The notes under the pieces: model-generated | The model's input: only the letters and a program-made list of their open reading frames with translations | Database searches by the model: none | Told to the model about the DNA's origin: nothing | Shown here: one piece after another, positions 1 to 9,861 of the stretch | Layout: each line of letters begins with the position of its first letter | Position numbering within the stretch: the stretch's first letter is position 1 | Program-made: the position numbers and the translations under genes | DNA from: Sphingomonas kyeonggiensis | GTDB lineage: Bacteria > Pseudomonadota > Alphaproteobacteria > Sphingomonadales > Sphingomonadaceae | Length of the DNA: 64,000 nt | Reading direction: 5' to 3' | Assembly: GCF_014196745.1 (NCBI RefSeq) | Contig: NZ_JACIEH010000002.1 | Coordinates: 868,383-932,382 of the forward strand

Positions 1-890
1 GTTACCAGGCCGCGCTTCACCGCCTGGGGCAGTGCGGCGTAGGTGGTGCCGCAGTTGAAGTCGTTGCCGCCCTTGATCGCCGCTGCCGCTGCTGCGGCAG
101 CGTCGAGCTTGTAGTGGTGGAACATGTGGATGTTGGCGACGGCATCGCAGTCCGAGACGGTGAAGCCGTTGAAGCCCCAGTCCTTGCGCAGCCGCGTGTT
201 CATCAGGTCGGACAGGGCACAGGCCGGGGTGCCGTGGATCGAGTTGTACGCGCACATCAGCGAGCGCGCCTTGCCCTCGGTCACCGCGAGGCGGAAGGCG
301 GGGAGATAGGTGGATTCCAGATCCTGCGGGCTGGGATCGACGTCGAAGCCGTCGCGCCCCGCTTCCGGCCCGCTATGCACCGCGAAATGCTTCGGAGTGG
401 CGATCACCTTCGGATATTTGGGATCGGGCCCCTGCAGCCCCTTGATGAAGGCGACGCCGAGATGGCCGGTGAGGTACGGATCCTCGCCATAGGTTTCCTG
501 GCCGCGGCCCCAGCGCGGATCGCGGAAGATGTTAATGTTGGGCGACCAGATCGTCAGCCCCTCATAGATACGCCGATTGGCGCCCATCGGCTTGGCGTTG
601 AACTTGGCCCGCGCCTCGGACGCGACGACATCGCCGACCTGGTTCATCAAGTCCACGTCCCAGGTCGCGGCAAGGCCGATCGCCTGGGGGAAGACAGTGG
701 CATAGCCATTGCGGGCGAGGCCGTGCAGGCCCTCGTTCCACCAGTCATAGGCGGGGATCTCCGCCTGGGTGTCGGCCGGCGCGGTGCTCTGGAGCTGCGC
801 GGCCTTCTCCTCGACCGTCATGGTGGCAATCGCGCGGGCGACCGCATCGGGATCAGGGTCGGCGGCGGCGAGAAGCAGGAACGGAATCAT
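1..890 (-). CDS. GH3 glycosidase (beta-xylosidase/beta-glucosidase type), partial
   Basis: The 5' 296 codons of a family GH3 beta-glycosidase; the rest runs off the window. The start ATG (890-888) follows the beta-mannosidase stop with no gap, so it is the third gene of that operon. Visible family features are the TPKHFAVHSGPE segment, MCAYNSIHGTPAC, and VSDCDAV, whose first Asp (about residue 247) is the expected nucleophile. The SDCDA form is typical of GH3 beta-xylosidase-like enzymes. Only a short hydrophobic stretch (MIPFLLLAAA) precedes the catalytic domain, so export is uncertain. With a hexosaminidase and a beta-mannosidase next door, removal of core xylose or of a beta-linked hexose from an N-glycan is a reasonable but unproven role. 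Confidence 0.9.
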   Translation of the reverse strand, partial: MIPFLLLAAADPDPDAVARAIATMTVEEKAAQLQSTAPADTQAEIPAYDWWNEGLHGLARNGYATVFPQAIGLAATWDVDLMNQVGDVVASEARAKFNAKPMGANRRIYEGLTIWSPNINIFRDPRWGRGQETYGEDPYLTGHLGVAFIKGLQGPDPKYPKVIATPKHFAVHSGPEAGRDGFDVDPSPQDLESTYLPAFRLAVTEGKARSLMCAYNSIHGTPACALSDLMNTRLRKDWGFNGFTVSDCDAVANIHMFHHYKLDAAAAAAAAIKGGNDFNCGTTYAALPQAVKRGLV

Positions 891-3476
891 TTACTTGGTC
901 CCCAGGGTACGCAGGGTCAGGGCATTCTGCAGCGCTTCGGCAGAGGCATCCGATCGAACCTCGATCGTGACGCTCTCGCCGGGCAGAAGGTCGAAGCCGT
1001 CATCGCTCGGATGCGCAGCGATGGTGCCGAAATCGAGCATGACGGCGCGGGCCAGCGCGCTGGCGGTGATCGTCACTCGCTTGCCGTCCCAGCGCGTGCT
1101 GAGGCCGGGAGCGGGATAGGCCATATCCTTGGGCAGGGCGCGCTCGACGATCGTGCGCGACACTGCGCGGCCGTCGATCAGCAGCTCGGCGACGGCATAG
1201 CTGGCCCCCGGAGCGGCGCCGGCGAACAGGTCGGCATCGGCGATGCCGGCAGCTTCCTGCGCGCCGAGCGGGGTGAGCGAGACCCTGTCGCCGCGTTCGC
1301 CCAGCGGCTTGCCCGCCATGTCGAAGGCGCGGATCCGCCATTCGGCTGCGATCGGCGTAGTCGCATCCGAGACCAGTGCGACGCGGGTGGCGCCGTCCTT
1401 GTGCTCGGCAACGATCGCCTGGGGCGCGAAGAAGCGCTTTGCCGCATATTGGAGCAGCTTCCACTGGCCATCATAGGAGATGCTCGCCCAGGAGATTGCG
1501 GGCCAGGTGTCGTTGATCTGCCAGTAGAGCGAGCCCATCGTCACCGGACGGCAGGCGCGGTGATGGCGCGCGGCCATGTCGATCGCCTGGGCCTGGTTGA
1601 CCTGGGTGAGATAGACCAGGTCGGCAAAGTCCTTTGCCGGGCGCAGCCGCTGGTCGAGATAGAGCTGCAGCCGGGCATTGCCCTCGCCCGCGAGGAAGCG
1701 CTGGTGCGCCTTGAGCACCGGGCTGTCGATCGCGAGTGGCCCGTCACCCGCGAAGTCGCGGATCGTCGACAGGTCCGGCATCGCCTGGAAGCCATATTCG
1801 GACATGAAGCGCGGGCAGGAATCGAGATAGCGTTCGACCGGCTTGGAGCCGGACCAGACGTCCCAGAAATGGCGGTCGCCATCCTTGTCGGTGTCGGTCG
1901 GAGCCTCATAGTCGGTGGCGGGCGAGTTGTTCCAATAGGGCGTGCCGGGCGCGCGGGTGATCACTGCGTCACGCAGCACGCGATCGAACAGCACCGCCAT
2001 GCCGACGCCGATCCGCTCCTGCTCATCGGCACCCACGCGCCGCTTGAACGCCTTGCGATCGGACCAGTTCTCCCAGCCGGCCAGGATCTCGTTGCCGCCC
2101 GACCAGGCGATCACCGACGGGTGCGGCTGCAGACGCTCGACCTGCTCCTCCGCCTCGATGCGGACATTGTCGCGGAACTCGGCATCGGGGGGCGTGATCG
2201 ATCCGCCGAACATGAAGTCCTGCCAGATCATCAGGCCGAGCTGGTCGGCGATCTCGTAGAACGCGTCATCGAGATAATAGCCGCCGCCCCAGACGCGGAT
2301 CATGTTCATGTTGGTGTCGCGGGCGCTCTGCAGCACCTGCTGCATCTGGGCGCGAGGCACACGGCTGGGGAAATTGTCGAACGGAATCAGGTTGGCGCCC
2401 TTGGCGAAGATCGGGATGCCGTTGACCTTGAAGCCGAAGCTGCCGTCCTTGCGGATCAGCTCGACGGTACGCAGGCCGGTCTTGCGAGCGATGCTGTCGG
2501 CGGTGCCGCCGGCATCCGAAAGCTGGCCAGAGACGTCGTACATCGGCTGCGCGCCATAGCCGACGGGCCACCAGCGGCGCGGGGATGCGACGGTCAGCGG
2601 AACGCTGACCTCGTTGACGCCGGGTGCGACGGTGAAGCTGCGGGCAACCATCTGCTTCTTGCCGTCCGGGCCGGCAAGAGTGGTGCGCAGGGTCAGCTTG
2701 CTGCTGGCGCCCGCGACGATGCGATAGCGGGCGACCAGCCGGGCCTCGGTGTCGTTCAGTGCTTCCTGATCGACGCGCAGATTGTCGATCCGGGCATTGT
2801 CCCAGGCTTCGATCCGGGCGGGGCGCCAGATGCCGATGTTGACGAGGCGGGGACCCCAGTCCCAGCTATACTGGTATTTCGGCTTGCGGATGTAGGGCGA
2901 GGTCTGCTTGCCCTTGGGCTCGTCGCCGAACTCTGAATCATATTCGCCGGGCAGCGGATTGGCCTGCGCGAGGACCATCGGCTGGAGCGTGCGGATCGGC
3001 GAGGCGATCGCGATCACCAGCTCGTTGCGGCCGAGCTTGAGCGCGGATTTGGCGTCGATCCGCCAGCGGCGATGCGCGTTGGCGGTGGTGAGCAGCTTCT
3101 GCCCGTTGAGCGAGACGGTGGCGAAGGTATCTAGCCCGTCGAACACCAGGTCGAGGTGATCGCGCTTGAGCATCGCCGGGGTGACCTCGATCACCTTGCG
3201 GAACTGCCAGTTGGTGAGACCGGCCCATTGGATCGGCGCCTGGTTGATCCCCTTGAACGGATCGGGCGCGCGGCCGGAGCCGATCAGGTCCTGCTGGACG
3301 CTGCCGGGCACGCGCGCGGCGAACCAGCTCGCTTCGCGCGGATGTGCTTTTGCAGCTTCGGCGTCGGTGGGGTCGATGCGGACTTCCCAGGCGCCGTCGA
3401 GCGACACCGTGTCACGCGGGCCGGCCCAGGCGGCGGTGCTGGCGAGGAGCAGTGGCAGCAGCAATGCACGCTTCAC
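891..3476 (-). CDS. GH2 beta-mannosidase, secreted
   Basis: An 861-residue exo-beta-mannosidase of family GH2, which removes terminal beta-linked mannose. I chose the GTG start at 3476 because it overlaps the hexosaminidase stop (GTGA) and gives a clean signal peptide (MKRALLLPLLLASTAAWA, cleaved before GP). A farther in-frame ATG at 3554 would add 26 non-signal residues. Order: jelly-roll sugar-binding domain, immunoglobulin-like domain, then the (beta/alpha)8 barrel with VWGGGYY. GNE (Glu463) is the predicted acid/base and MSEYGFQ (Glu560) the nucleophile. It is translationally coupled to the GH20 gene upstream and abuts the GH3 gene downstream. Beta-mannosidase fits the Man-beta-1,4-GlcNAc linkage of N-glycan cores; mannan side chains are the alternative. 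Confidence 0.93.
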   Translation of the reverse strand: MKRALLLPLLLASTAAWAGPRDTVSLDGAWEVRIDPTDAEAAKAHPREASWFAARVPGSVQQDLIGSGRAPDPFKGINQAPIQWAGLTNWQFRKVIEVTPAMLKRDHLDLVFDGLDTFATVSLNGQKLLTTANAHRRWRIDAKSALKLGRNELVIAIASPIRTLQPMVLAQANPLPGEYDSEFGDEPKGKQTSPYIRKPKYQYSWDWGPRLVNIGIWRPARIEAWDNARIDNLRVDQEALNDTEARLVARYRIVAGASSKLTLRTTLAGPDGKKQMVARSFTVAPGVNEVSVPLTVASPRRWWPVGYGAQPMYDVSGQLSDAGGTADSIARKTGLRTVELIRKDGSFGFKVNGIPIFAKGANLIPFDNFPSRVPRAQMQQVLQSARDTNMNMIRVWGGGYYLDDAFYEIADQLGLMIWQDFMFGGSITPPDAEFRDNVRIEAEEQVERLQPHPSVIAWSGGNEILAGWENWSDRKAFKRRVGADEQERIGVGMAVLFDRVLRDAVITRAPGTPYWNNSPATDYEAPTDTDKDGDRHFWDVWSGSKPVERYLDSCPRFMSEYGFQAMPDLSTIRDFAGDGPLAIDSPVLKAHQRFLAGEGNARLQLYLDQRLRPAKDFADLVYLTQVNQAQAIDMAARHHRACRPVTMGSLYWQINDTWPAISWASISYDGQWKLLQYAAKRFFAPQAIVAEHKDGATRVALVSDATTPIAAEWRIRAFDMAGKPLGERGDRVSLTPLGAQEAAGIADADLFAGAAPGASYAVAELLIDGRAVSRTIVERALPKDMAYPAPGLSTRWDGKRVTITASALARAVMLDFGTIAAHPSDDGFDLLPGESVTIEVRSDASAEALQNALTLRTLGTK

Positions 3477-5797
3477 TTGGTGGCCCCCTCGGTCAGCACG
3501 ACCTTCTCGACGGTGTAGAAGGGGGCGGATACCGGCGAAGTGAACTGGAAGCACAAATCCTCGTCTCCCTGCATCTGCGGGAATGTACCCGAGAAGCTGA
3601 ACTGGGTGGGCGCCGTGGCGGGATCGGGCAGCGCGAAGCTGCCGATCACGATCGGCTTGATGGTCTTGTCGTTGGCGGCGGCGGTGCAGCGGGCGGTGAT
3701 CACCAGTTCGCCATGCATGGTCGCCGGATACTGGTCGCGGCGCTTGCCGGTCTCGTGCGCCAGGCCCCAGTGCCGGGCGAGGCGCGCGACGCTGACGGTG
3801 AAGCCCCGGGCGATGTCGAGCGGCGCCGCGGGATAGGCGGTGCAGGTGTTGAACAGGTCGATATTGTAGACCGGCGCATTGGCGGTCGCGTCCGGCGTGA
3901 GCGGCACGCGCAGATAGAGCGAGCCACCCGGGCAGGCCGTCATTTCCGAGGTGGTGCGCGTCAGCAGCGCGGCGCGGCTGGTGTCGAAGGCGCGGGCCGC
4001 CGCGGTGAGGTTGCCGCTCTTGTCGAACGCGGCGGCGCGGATCGTGACGCCCGGCTTGAGCGTGAGCGGTGCGCTATAGGCTGGCGACTTGGCGGTCGGT
4101 TCGCGGCCATCGAGGGTGTAGCGGATCGTGCCATAGGGCGCCTGGGTCGCCAGCGCGACCGTGGCCTTGTTGGCGCGCAGCGCATCGCCGCGGCTGCCCT
4201 GTAGCGTATAGCCGACCGCGAACGCGCCGTCGGCCACTTCCATCCCCGAGCGGCGCCAGCGTGCGATCTGCGGCTGGACGCGGTCGAGGAAGCTGGCGAA
4301 GTCGCGCCGGTCCTTGGCCGACCAGGTCATCTCGGCGATCGCCGCGGCGCGCGGGAAATAGGCGTGCTGCACCTGCTGCGGCGTGATCAGATACTCGCTC
4401 CAGGCATTGCCCTGCGCGCCGAGTACGTGCTTGGCCTTTTCGGCATTGATCCCGGCGGGCACCGGCTCGTATTTGTAGATCTTCTCGAGCGACTGCACCG
4501 CGAGGCGGCCGTTCAGCTCGTCGCCCAGGTTGCTCTGCAGCTGGTCGAGATAGAGCAGGGGGGCGGGGCTCAGCACCACGTCATGCCCCTGGTTGGCAGC
4601 TTCCACCGCGCCCTTCTCGCCGCGCCACGACATCACCGAGGCCGAAGCAGGCAGGCCGCCTTCGAGGATCTCGTCCCAGCCGATGAGGCGGCGGCCCTTG
4701 CCGGCGAGGTAGGTGCCGAACTGGTCGATCATCCAGCTCTGCAGCTGGTTCCCGGTCTGGAGGCCGAGCGCCTTGATCTGCGCCTGCACCTTGGGCGAGC
4801 GCTCCCACTGGTCCTTGATCGCCTCGTCACCGCCCAGATGGATATAGGTGCTCGGGAACACCTCGATCAGCTCGTCGATCACGTTCTTGATGAACGCAAT
4901 GCCCTCGGGCGCCGGGTTGAACAGATAGGGCATCACGCCCCAGTCGTGGCCCACCTCGGGCGAGTCCGCGAACACGCTGAATTCGGGATAGGCAGCGGCG
5001 AGCGCCTGGGCGTGGCCGGGCAGGTCGATTTCGGGGACGATCGTCACGCCGCGTTCTGCGGCATAGGCGACCAGCGCCTTGAGCTGGGCCTGGGTGTAGA
5101 ATCCGCCATGCCTGGGCCCGACCGGGCCGCCGCTGGAAGGCGGCGTGCGCCAGGCGCCCACTTCGGTGAGCTTGGGATAGCGTTTGACCTCGAAGCGCCA
5201 GCCCTGGTCGTCGGTGAGGTGGAGGTGCAGCGTGTTGAGCTTCACCGACGCCATCTGGTCGATGACCTTGTAGACTTCCTCGATCGGCTGGAAGTGGCGG
5301 GCGACGTCCATCAGCAGCCCGCGCCAGTGGAAGCGGGGTGCGTCCTCGATCGTCGCGGCACGTACCCGGACGGGCTTGCCGTAGGCGCGATCGGGGCTGA
5401 GCAACTGGGCCAGCGTCATCGCGCCATAGACCAGGCCGCTGTCGCTGGCGGCGGCGATACGGACGCCCTTCGCATCGACGGTGAGACGATAGGCTTCGTC
5501 ACCGGCAACCGATGCGTCGCGGATCAGCTGGATAGCAGCGGCACCCGGCCGGGGCGCGAGGGTGATGCCGCGCTCGGCCTTGACATGGGTGGCGAGAAGG
5601 CGGGCCGCGGAAGCGGCGCCGGCATCGCCTTCGGGTATGCCGATCGCGGCGCCGTCGCGTACGGTGAAGTCGCCGGTCCCGAGCGTGACCGAGGCGGGAA
5701 GCGGGGTGATCGGAAGGTCCTGGGCGAAGGCTGCGGGTGCTGCCAGCAAGGCTGCCCAGGCAAGGTGGCGCGTCCGCCGAACCGCTAGCTTTTCCAT
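3473..5797 (-). CDS. GH20 beta-N-acetylhexosaminidase, secreted
   Basis: A 774-residue exo-beta-N-acetylhexosaminidase that releases GlcNAc (or GalNAc). The ATG at 5797 is preceded by a strong GGAGGAAG ribosome site and starts a signal peptide ending in APAAFAQ. Domains: GH20b N-terminal domain (about 30-160), catalytic barrel (about 165-510) with the substrate-assisted Asp324-Glu325 pair in HLGGDEA, then a chitobiase C-terminal-like segment (YTLDGREPT). A further C-terminal beta domain of about 150 residues has no assignment I recognise. It is the first gene of an operon with beta-mannosidase and GH3. A GntR-type operator candidate (ACCAATATAAGTCC) lies about 45 bp upstream of the start, suggesting control by the divergent regulator. 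Confidence 0.95.
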   Translation of the reverse strand: MEKLAVRRTRHLAWAALLAAPAAFAQDLPITPLPASVTLGTGDFTVRDGAAIGIPEGDAGAASAARLLATHVKAERGITLAPRPGAAAIQLIRDASVAGDEAYRLTVDAKGVRIAAASDSGLVYGAMTLAQLLSPDRAYGKPVRVRAATIEDAPRFHWRGLLMDVARHFQPIEEVYKVIDQMASVKLNTLHLHLTDDQGWRFEVKRYPKLTEVGAWRTPPSSGGPVGPRHGGFYTQAQLKALVAYAAERGVTIVPEIDLPGHAQALAAAYPEFSVFADSPEVGHDWGVMPYLFNPAPEGIAFIKNVIDELIEVFPSTYIHLGGDEAIKDQWERSPKVQAQIKALGLQTGNQLQSWMIDQFGTYLAGKGRRLIGWDEILEGGLPASASVMSWRGEKGAVEAANQGHDVVLSPAPLLYLDQLQSNLGDELNGRLAVQSLEKIYKYEPVPAGINAEKAKHVLGAQGNAWSEYLITPQQVQHAYFPRAAAIAEMTWSAKDRRDFASFLDRVQPQIARWRRSGMEVADGAFAVGYTLQGSRGDALRANKATVALATQAPYGTIRYTLDGREPTAKSPAYSAPLTLKPGVTIRAAAFDKSGNLTAAARAFDTSRAALLTRTTSEMTACPGGSLYLRVPLTPDATANAPVYNIDLFNTCTAYPAAPLDIARGFTVSVARLARHWGLAHETGKRRDQYPATMHGELVITARCTAAANDKTIKPIVIGSFALPDPATAPTQFSFSGTFPQMQGDEDLCFQFTSPVSAPFYTVEKVVLTEGATK

Positions 5798-6100
5798 CTC
5801 TTCCTCCCGCTCGTGCCGCTGATTGCTGTCAAAGCGGTGTAACCAATATAAGTCCTGTGGCACAATAGCGTCGTTTGCGCGGAGGCCGTAGCGTCAGGTT
5901 ATGGGGGATCGGCAGACGCGCAAAAATCCGGCTCTCCTTGGCGTTCTCCGCATTGCCGGGCGGTGACCAGCGGGCGGACGAGACATTCCAATTCCATTAG
6001 ATACCAATATAAATCCACATCATGCCATTGCCCCGGCAAGACGGGTGCGATAGTTTTGCCGCCAACGGAGCGTGCAGGGGACGCAGCCGGGGAGGATTAA
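5798..6100. promoter_or_regulatory. divergent control region hexosaminidase / GntR regulator
   Basis: A 303-bp divergent intergenic region. It holds two near-identical direct repeats, ACCAATATAAGTCC (5842-5855) and ACCAATATAAATCC (6003-6016), one near each start codon. A third copy, ACCAATATATGACTT on the minus strand (16610-16624), lies just upstream of nagB-II. The simplest reading is an operator for the GntR/HutC protein at 6101 that co-controls glycan cleavage and GlcNAc catabolism. The motif is not a clean inverted repeat, so the true half-site layout is unresolved. Confidence 0.6.
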
Positions 6101-6838
6101 TTGGGATTTTCGGACCAGCTAGGGCGTTTCCGCAAGGACAATCCCGCCCCGCTCTACCTCCAGTTGCAGCAGCTCATCCGCGATGGGATCGGCTCGAACG
6201 TGCTCGGCCAGGGCGACGCGATCCCGCCGGAGCGGGACCTGGCGATCGAATATGACGTGTCGCGCATCACCGTGCGCAAGGCGATCGGCGGGCTGGTCGA
6301 GGAGGGGTTGCTCACCCGGCGCCGCGGCGCGGGCACCTTCGTCGCCGGGCGCGTGGAGAAGAGCTTCTCCAAGCTCTCGTCCTTCACCGAGGACATGGCG
6401 GCGCGTGGGCGCAAGGCGAGCAGCAGCTGGATTTCGCGCGCGCCGGGCCAGGTGAACCCCGAGGAAGCGATGATGCTCGGCCTGTCGCCGGGTGCGCCGG
6501 TGCTGCGTTTCGCACGCATCCGCTATGCCGATGACGAGCCGATGGCGCTCGAATTCTCGACCATCGCCGGCTATTGCCTGTCCTCGGTCGATGCCGTGAA
6601 GGACTCGCTGTACGGCGCGCTCGACAAGGTCGGCAACCGCCCGGTGCGGGCACTACAGCGGCTGCGTGCGGTGCCGTTCGGGACCGAGCATGCCAAGATG
6701 CTCGGGGTCGATCCCGGCCATGCCGGACTGCTGATCGAGCGTCGCGCCTTCCTGCGCGATGGCCGTCCGGTCGAAGTCACGCGCTCCTATTATCGCGGCG
6801 ACGCCTATGACTTCGTGGCCGAGCTGAGCGACATCTGA
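6101..6838 (+). CDS. GntR/HutC-family regulator, NagR-like
   Basis: A 245-residue HutC-subfamily GntR regulator: winged helix at about 15-80 (PPERDLAIEYDVSRITVRKA) and a UTRA ligand domain at about 95-240. The start is TTG at 6101, six bases after a GGAGG site; no ATG gives the conserved N-terminus. UTRA regulators of this type usually sense amino-sugar phosphates such as GlcN6P or GlcNAc6P, which fits the nag genes nearby. It is divergent from the hexosaminidase operon and 59 bp upstream of a GH2 galactosidase, probably co-transcribed. The product at 25326-26099 is a clear paralogue, sharing RPVRALQRLRAVPF and SYYRGDAYDFVAEL. Confidence 0.85.
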   Translation: MGFSDQLGRFRKDNPAPLYLQLQQLIRDGIGSNVLGQGDAIPPERDLAIEYDVSRITVRKAIGGLVEEGLLTRRRGAGTFVAGRVEKSFSKLSSFTEDMAARGRKASSSWISRAPGQVNPEEAMMLGLSPGAPVLRFARIRYADDEPMALEFSTIAGYCLSSVDAVKDSLYGALDKVGNRPVRALQRLRAVPFGTEHAKMLGVDPGHAGLLIERRAFLRDGRPVEVTRSYYRGDAYDFVAELSDI

Positions 6839-6897
6839 CCCTTCCTGCCCATTGCCATCGGGCCGGCCAGCGCTGCGGCCCCAGTCGGAGTATTGCC

Positions 6898-9807
6898 ATG
6901 GATCGTCGTCAACTCCTGCGGGGGAGCGTCGGCGTCGGCGCGATGCTGGCGGCTCCGATCGGTACGGCAGAGGCTGCGACCAAGGGCCCAGGCGATGGCG
7001 ATGGCTTCCCGATGCCGCAGCCGCTCGCCACGCTGGCGCCGCGGCTGCCCGAGGGCGATCCCTCGCGCACCCTGCTCGAGCTCGGCTGGCGCTTCCATGA
7101 GGGCGATGTGCCCACGCCGGAGCCGCAGGGACATCACGAGACTTATCTGAGCGTCAAGGCGGGCAATGCGCTCGGCGCGGCGGCGATCGCCTATGACGAC
7201 AGCGACTGGCGCGACGTGCGGCTGCCGCACGACTGGGCGGCGGCGCAACCCTTTGTCGAGACCGCCAATGTCTCGCAGGGCTATCGTCCGCGCGGGATCG
7301 GCTGGTATCGCCGCAGTCTGCGCCTCGACCCGACGGACCGGGGCAAGACGCTCGAGCTGCATTTCGACGGCATCGCCACCAACGCGACTATCTGGATCAA
7401 CGGCAGCACGGTCGCGCACAACTGGTCGAGCTACAACAGCGTCTATGTCGACCTGACGCCGTTCGCGCGCTTCGGCGACGAGACCAATGTGATCGCGATC
7501 CGCGTCGATGCCGATGCCAAGGAAGGCTGGTGGTACGAAGGCGCGGGGCTCTATCGCCATGCCTGGCTGGTGCGCCGCGCGCCGGTGGCGATCGTCAGCG
7601 ACGGGGTGCACTGCGATCCGCGCTTGGTCGATGGGCGCTGGCAGGTGCCGGTGACCGTGACGCTGGGCAACGTCGCCCGTTCGGCGGCGGCGGTCACGGT
7701 CGAGACGGTTTTGCTCGGTCCCGACGGTCGCGAAGTCGCGCAGGGCGAGACACAGGTTACCGTGCCGGTGCTCGACAGCGCCGATGCCGTGCTTCGGCTC
7801 GATGCGGGATCGCCGCGGCTGTGGTCGGTCGAGGAACCGACGCTCTACACCGTGCGCACCCGGGTGCTGCAGCAGGGTTTGGCGATCGACGAACGGCGCA
7901 CCGCGATCGGCTTCCGCACGATCCGCTTCGATGCCGAGCAGGGGCTGTTCGTCAACGACAAGCACGTCAAGCTGAAGGGCGTGTGCCTGCACCAGGACCA
8001 TGCCGGCGTGGGCGTGGCGGTGCCGGACTCGCTGCACCGCTGGCGGCTCGAGCGGCTGAAGGACATGGGCTGCAACGCTATCCGCATGTCGCACAACGCA
8101 CCGACCGCCGAGCTGCTCGACTGGTGCGACCGGATGGGCTTCCTCGTCATGGACGAGAACCGCCTGTTCAACCCGGCCCCCGATTACATGGCCCAGCTCG
8201 AATGGCTGGTCCGGCGCGACCGTAACCACCCGAGCGTGATCCTCTGGTCGGTGTTCAACGAGGAGCCGATGCAGGGCACCGGCGCGGGCGTCGAGATGGT
8301 CCGGCGGATGATTGCGGCGGTGAAGAAGCTCGACGACAGCCGGCCGGTGACTGGGGCGATGAACGGGTCTTTCTACAACGAGGTCAGCGTTGCCGGCGAG
8401 TTCGACGTGATGGGCTTCAACTACTACCAGGCCGATTACGACAAGTACCACAAGCTCCACCCGAACCAGCCGATCACCAGTTCGGAGGACACCAGCGCCT
8501 ATGAGACGCGCGGCGCCTTTGCGAGCGATCCGGCCAGGCACGTCATCACCTCCTACGACACCGAGGCGACGAGCTGGGGGGCGACGCATCGCGACACCTG
8601 GAAGAACATCGCCGAGCGACCGTTCGTCGCCGGCGGGTTCGTGTGGACCGGGTTCGACTATCATGGCGAGCCGACCCCCTATGCCTGGCCGACCATCGCC
8701 AGCTTCTTCGGCATCCTCGACCTGTGCGGTTTTCCCAAGACCGCGTTCGACATCCACCGTGCGCACTGGATCGACGACCAGGACGTCGTGGCGATCGCGC
8801 CGCACTGGACCTGGCCGGGCCGCGAGGGCGAGCCGATCAAGGTCTTCGTCAGCTGCAATGCCGAGACCGTCGCGCTACGGCTGAACGGGCGCGAGCTCGG
8901 CGTGCAGAAGGTCGAGCGCATCATGGGCAATGAATGGACCGTGCCCTATGCCCCCGGCCGGATCGAGGCGGTGGCGATGCGCGGCGGCAAGGTCGTCGCC
9001 CGGGCGGTGCAGGAGACGGCGGGGGCACCGGTCGCGCTGCGGCTGACCCCGGCGCGCAGCGTCATGGCCGGCGACGGCGAGGAGTGCCAGGCGATCACCA
9101 TCGATGCGGTCGATGCCAAGGGGCGGCACGTGCCGACTACGAACCTGATGACCCGCTTCACCGTCGAGGGCGCGGTGATCCTGGGCGTCGGCAATGGCGA
9201 CCCGAACAGCCATGAGGCGGAGCAGGTCGCGCCGGGCGCCGGATCGCGCTCGCTGTTCAACGGACTGGCGCAGCTGCTGGTCCGTGCCGGCACCGACCGG
9301 GGGCGGATCACCGTGCGGGCGCAGGCCGAGGGTCTGTCGCCGGCGGTGCTGACGATCGCGCGGGCCGATGTGGCGCCGCGGGCGCAGGTGGCGGTGGTGC
9401 CGCAGGTCCAGGATCTGCGCGACTGGCGGCGCTCGCCGTTGCTTGCCGAAAAGCCAGCACCGACGCTGGCGCCGGCGGACGGCGACAACAACAGCTGGGA
9501 CTTCGTCCGCAGCGGCGTGGCGACCCCGGCCGAGGTGCGGCCGGGCTGGCGGGTCTATCGCACCCGGGTGACGCCGTGGAAGCGGGTTGCGGCCGAAGGC
9601 GGCATGATCGCCTTCGAGGCGATCGGCGGCAGGGCCGAGCTTTGGGTCGACGGCAAGCAACTGGCGACGAAGGCAACCGCCGCGCCGGGGCCGCTCAGTG
9701 CGACGCTGCCGGCGGGCAAGGGGCCGCGGGTGGTGGTGCTGCTGGTCGATGCCGCGGCGGGGACGGCTTCGGGGGTGCTCGGCACGGTGTCGATCACGAC
9801 GCGCTGA
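6898..9807 (+). CDS. GH2 beta-galactosidase, Tat-exported
   Basis: A 969-residue GH2 enzyme. The N-terminus MDRRQLLRGSVGVGAML carries a twin-arginine motif, so export of the folded protein is expected. GH2 sugar-binding domain (about 55-225, with PHDW and GIGWYRR), immunoglobulin-like domain, then the barrel with SVFNEEP (Glu455, acid/base) and SSEDTS (Glu530, nucleophile). The C-terminal part has a DUF4982-like domain, an invasin-like domain (VMAGDGEECQAITIDAVDAKG) and a last jelly roll. This layout is typical of bacterial beta-galactosidases; beta-glucuronidase activity is less likely. It follows the GntR gene and ends before a strong hairpin. Confidence 0.9.
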   Translation: MDRRQLLRGSVGVGAMLAAPIGTAEAATKGPGDGDGFPMPQPLATLAPRLPEGDPSRTLLELGWRFHEGDVPTPEPQGHHETYLSVKAGNALGAAAIAYDDSDWRDVRLPHDWAAAQPFVETANVSQGYRPRGIGWYRRSLRLDPTDRGKTLELHFDGIATNATIWINGSTVAHNWSSYNSVYVDLTPFARFGDETNVIAIRVDADAKEGWWYEGAGLYRHAWLVRRAPVAIVSDGVHCDPRLVDGRWQVPVTVTLGNVARSAAAVTVETVLLGPDGREVAQGETQVTVPVLDSADAVLRLDAGSPRLWSVEEPTLYTVRTRVLQQGLAIDERRTAIGFRTIRFDAEQGLFVNDKHVKLKGVCLHQDHAGVGVAVPDSLHRWRLERLKDMGCNAIRMSHNAPTAELLDWCDRMGFLVMDENRLFNPAPDYMAQLEWLVRRDRNHPSVILWSVFNEEPMQGTGAGVEMVRRMIAAVKKLDDSRPVTGAMNGSFYNEVSVAGEFDVMGFNYYQADYDKYHKLHPNQPITSSEDTSAYETRGAFASDPARHVITSYDTEATSWGATHRDTWKNIAERPFVAGGFVWTGFDYHGEPTPYAWPTIASFFGILDLCGFPKTAFDIHRAHWIDDQDVVAIAPHWTWPGREGEPIKVFVSCNAETVALRLNGRELGVQKVERIMGNEWTVPYAPGRIEAVAMRGGKVVARAVQETAGAPVALRLTPARSVMAGDGEECQAITIDAVDAKGRHVPTTNLMTRFTVEGAVILGVGNGDPNSHEAEQVAPGAGSRSLFNGLAQLLVRAGTDRGRITVRAQAEGLSPAVLTIARADVAPRAQVAVVPQVQDLRDWRRSPLLAEKPAPTLAPADGDNNSWDFVRSGVATPAEVRPGWRVYRTRVTPWKRVAAEGGMIAFEAIGGRAELWVDGKQLATKATAAPGPLSATLPAGKGPRVVVLLVDAAAGTASGVLGTVSITTR

Positions 9808-9834
9808 GGCGACGAAGAACGCGAGGGCCACGCA

Positions 9835-9861
9835 CGGCGCACTTTCCTACAAAGTGCGCCG
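9835..9861 (+). terminator. hairpin after the GH2 galactosidase
   Basis: Perfect 11-bp inverted repeat CGGCGCACTTT / AAAGTGCGCCG with a 5-base loop, 27 bp after the stop codon. There is no T-run, so intrinsic termination is uncertain; it may work with Rho or protect the mRNA end. Confidence 0.55.

Noticed and set aside
114..2936. A 940-codon plus-strand frame opposite GH3 and beta-mannosidase
   Set aside because: Low-complexity antisense translation; the minus strand has catalytic motifs of GH3 and GH2.
6805..8805. A 666-codon minus-strand frame opposite the GH2 galactosidase
   Set aside because: Antisense shadow of a gene with intact catalytic residues.
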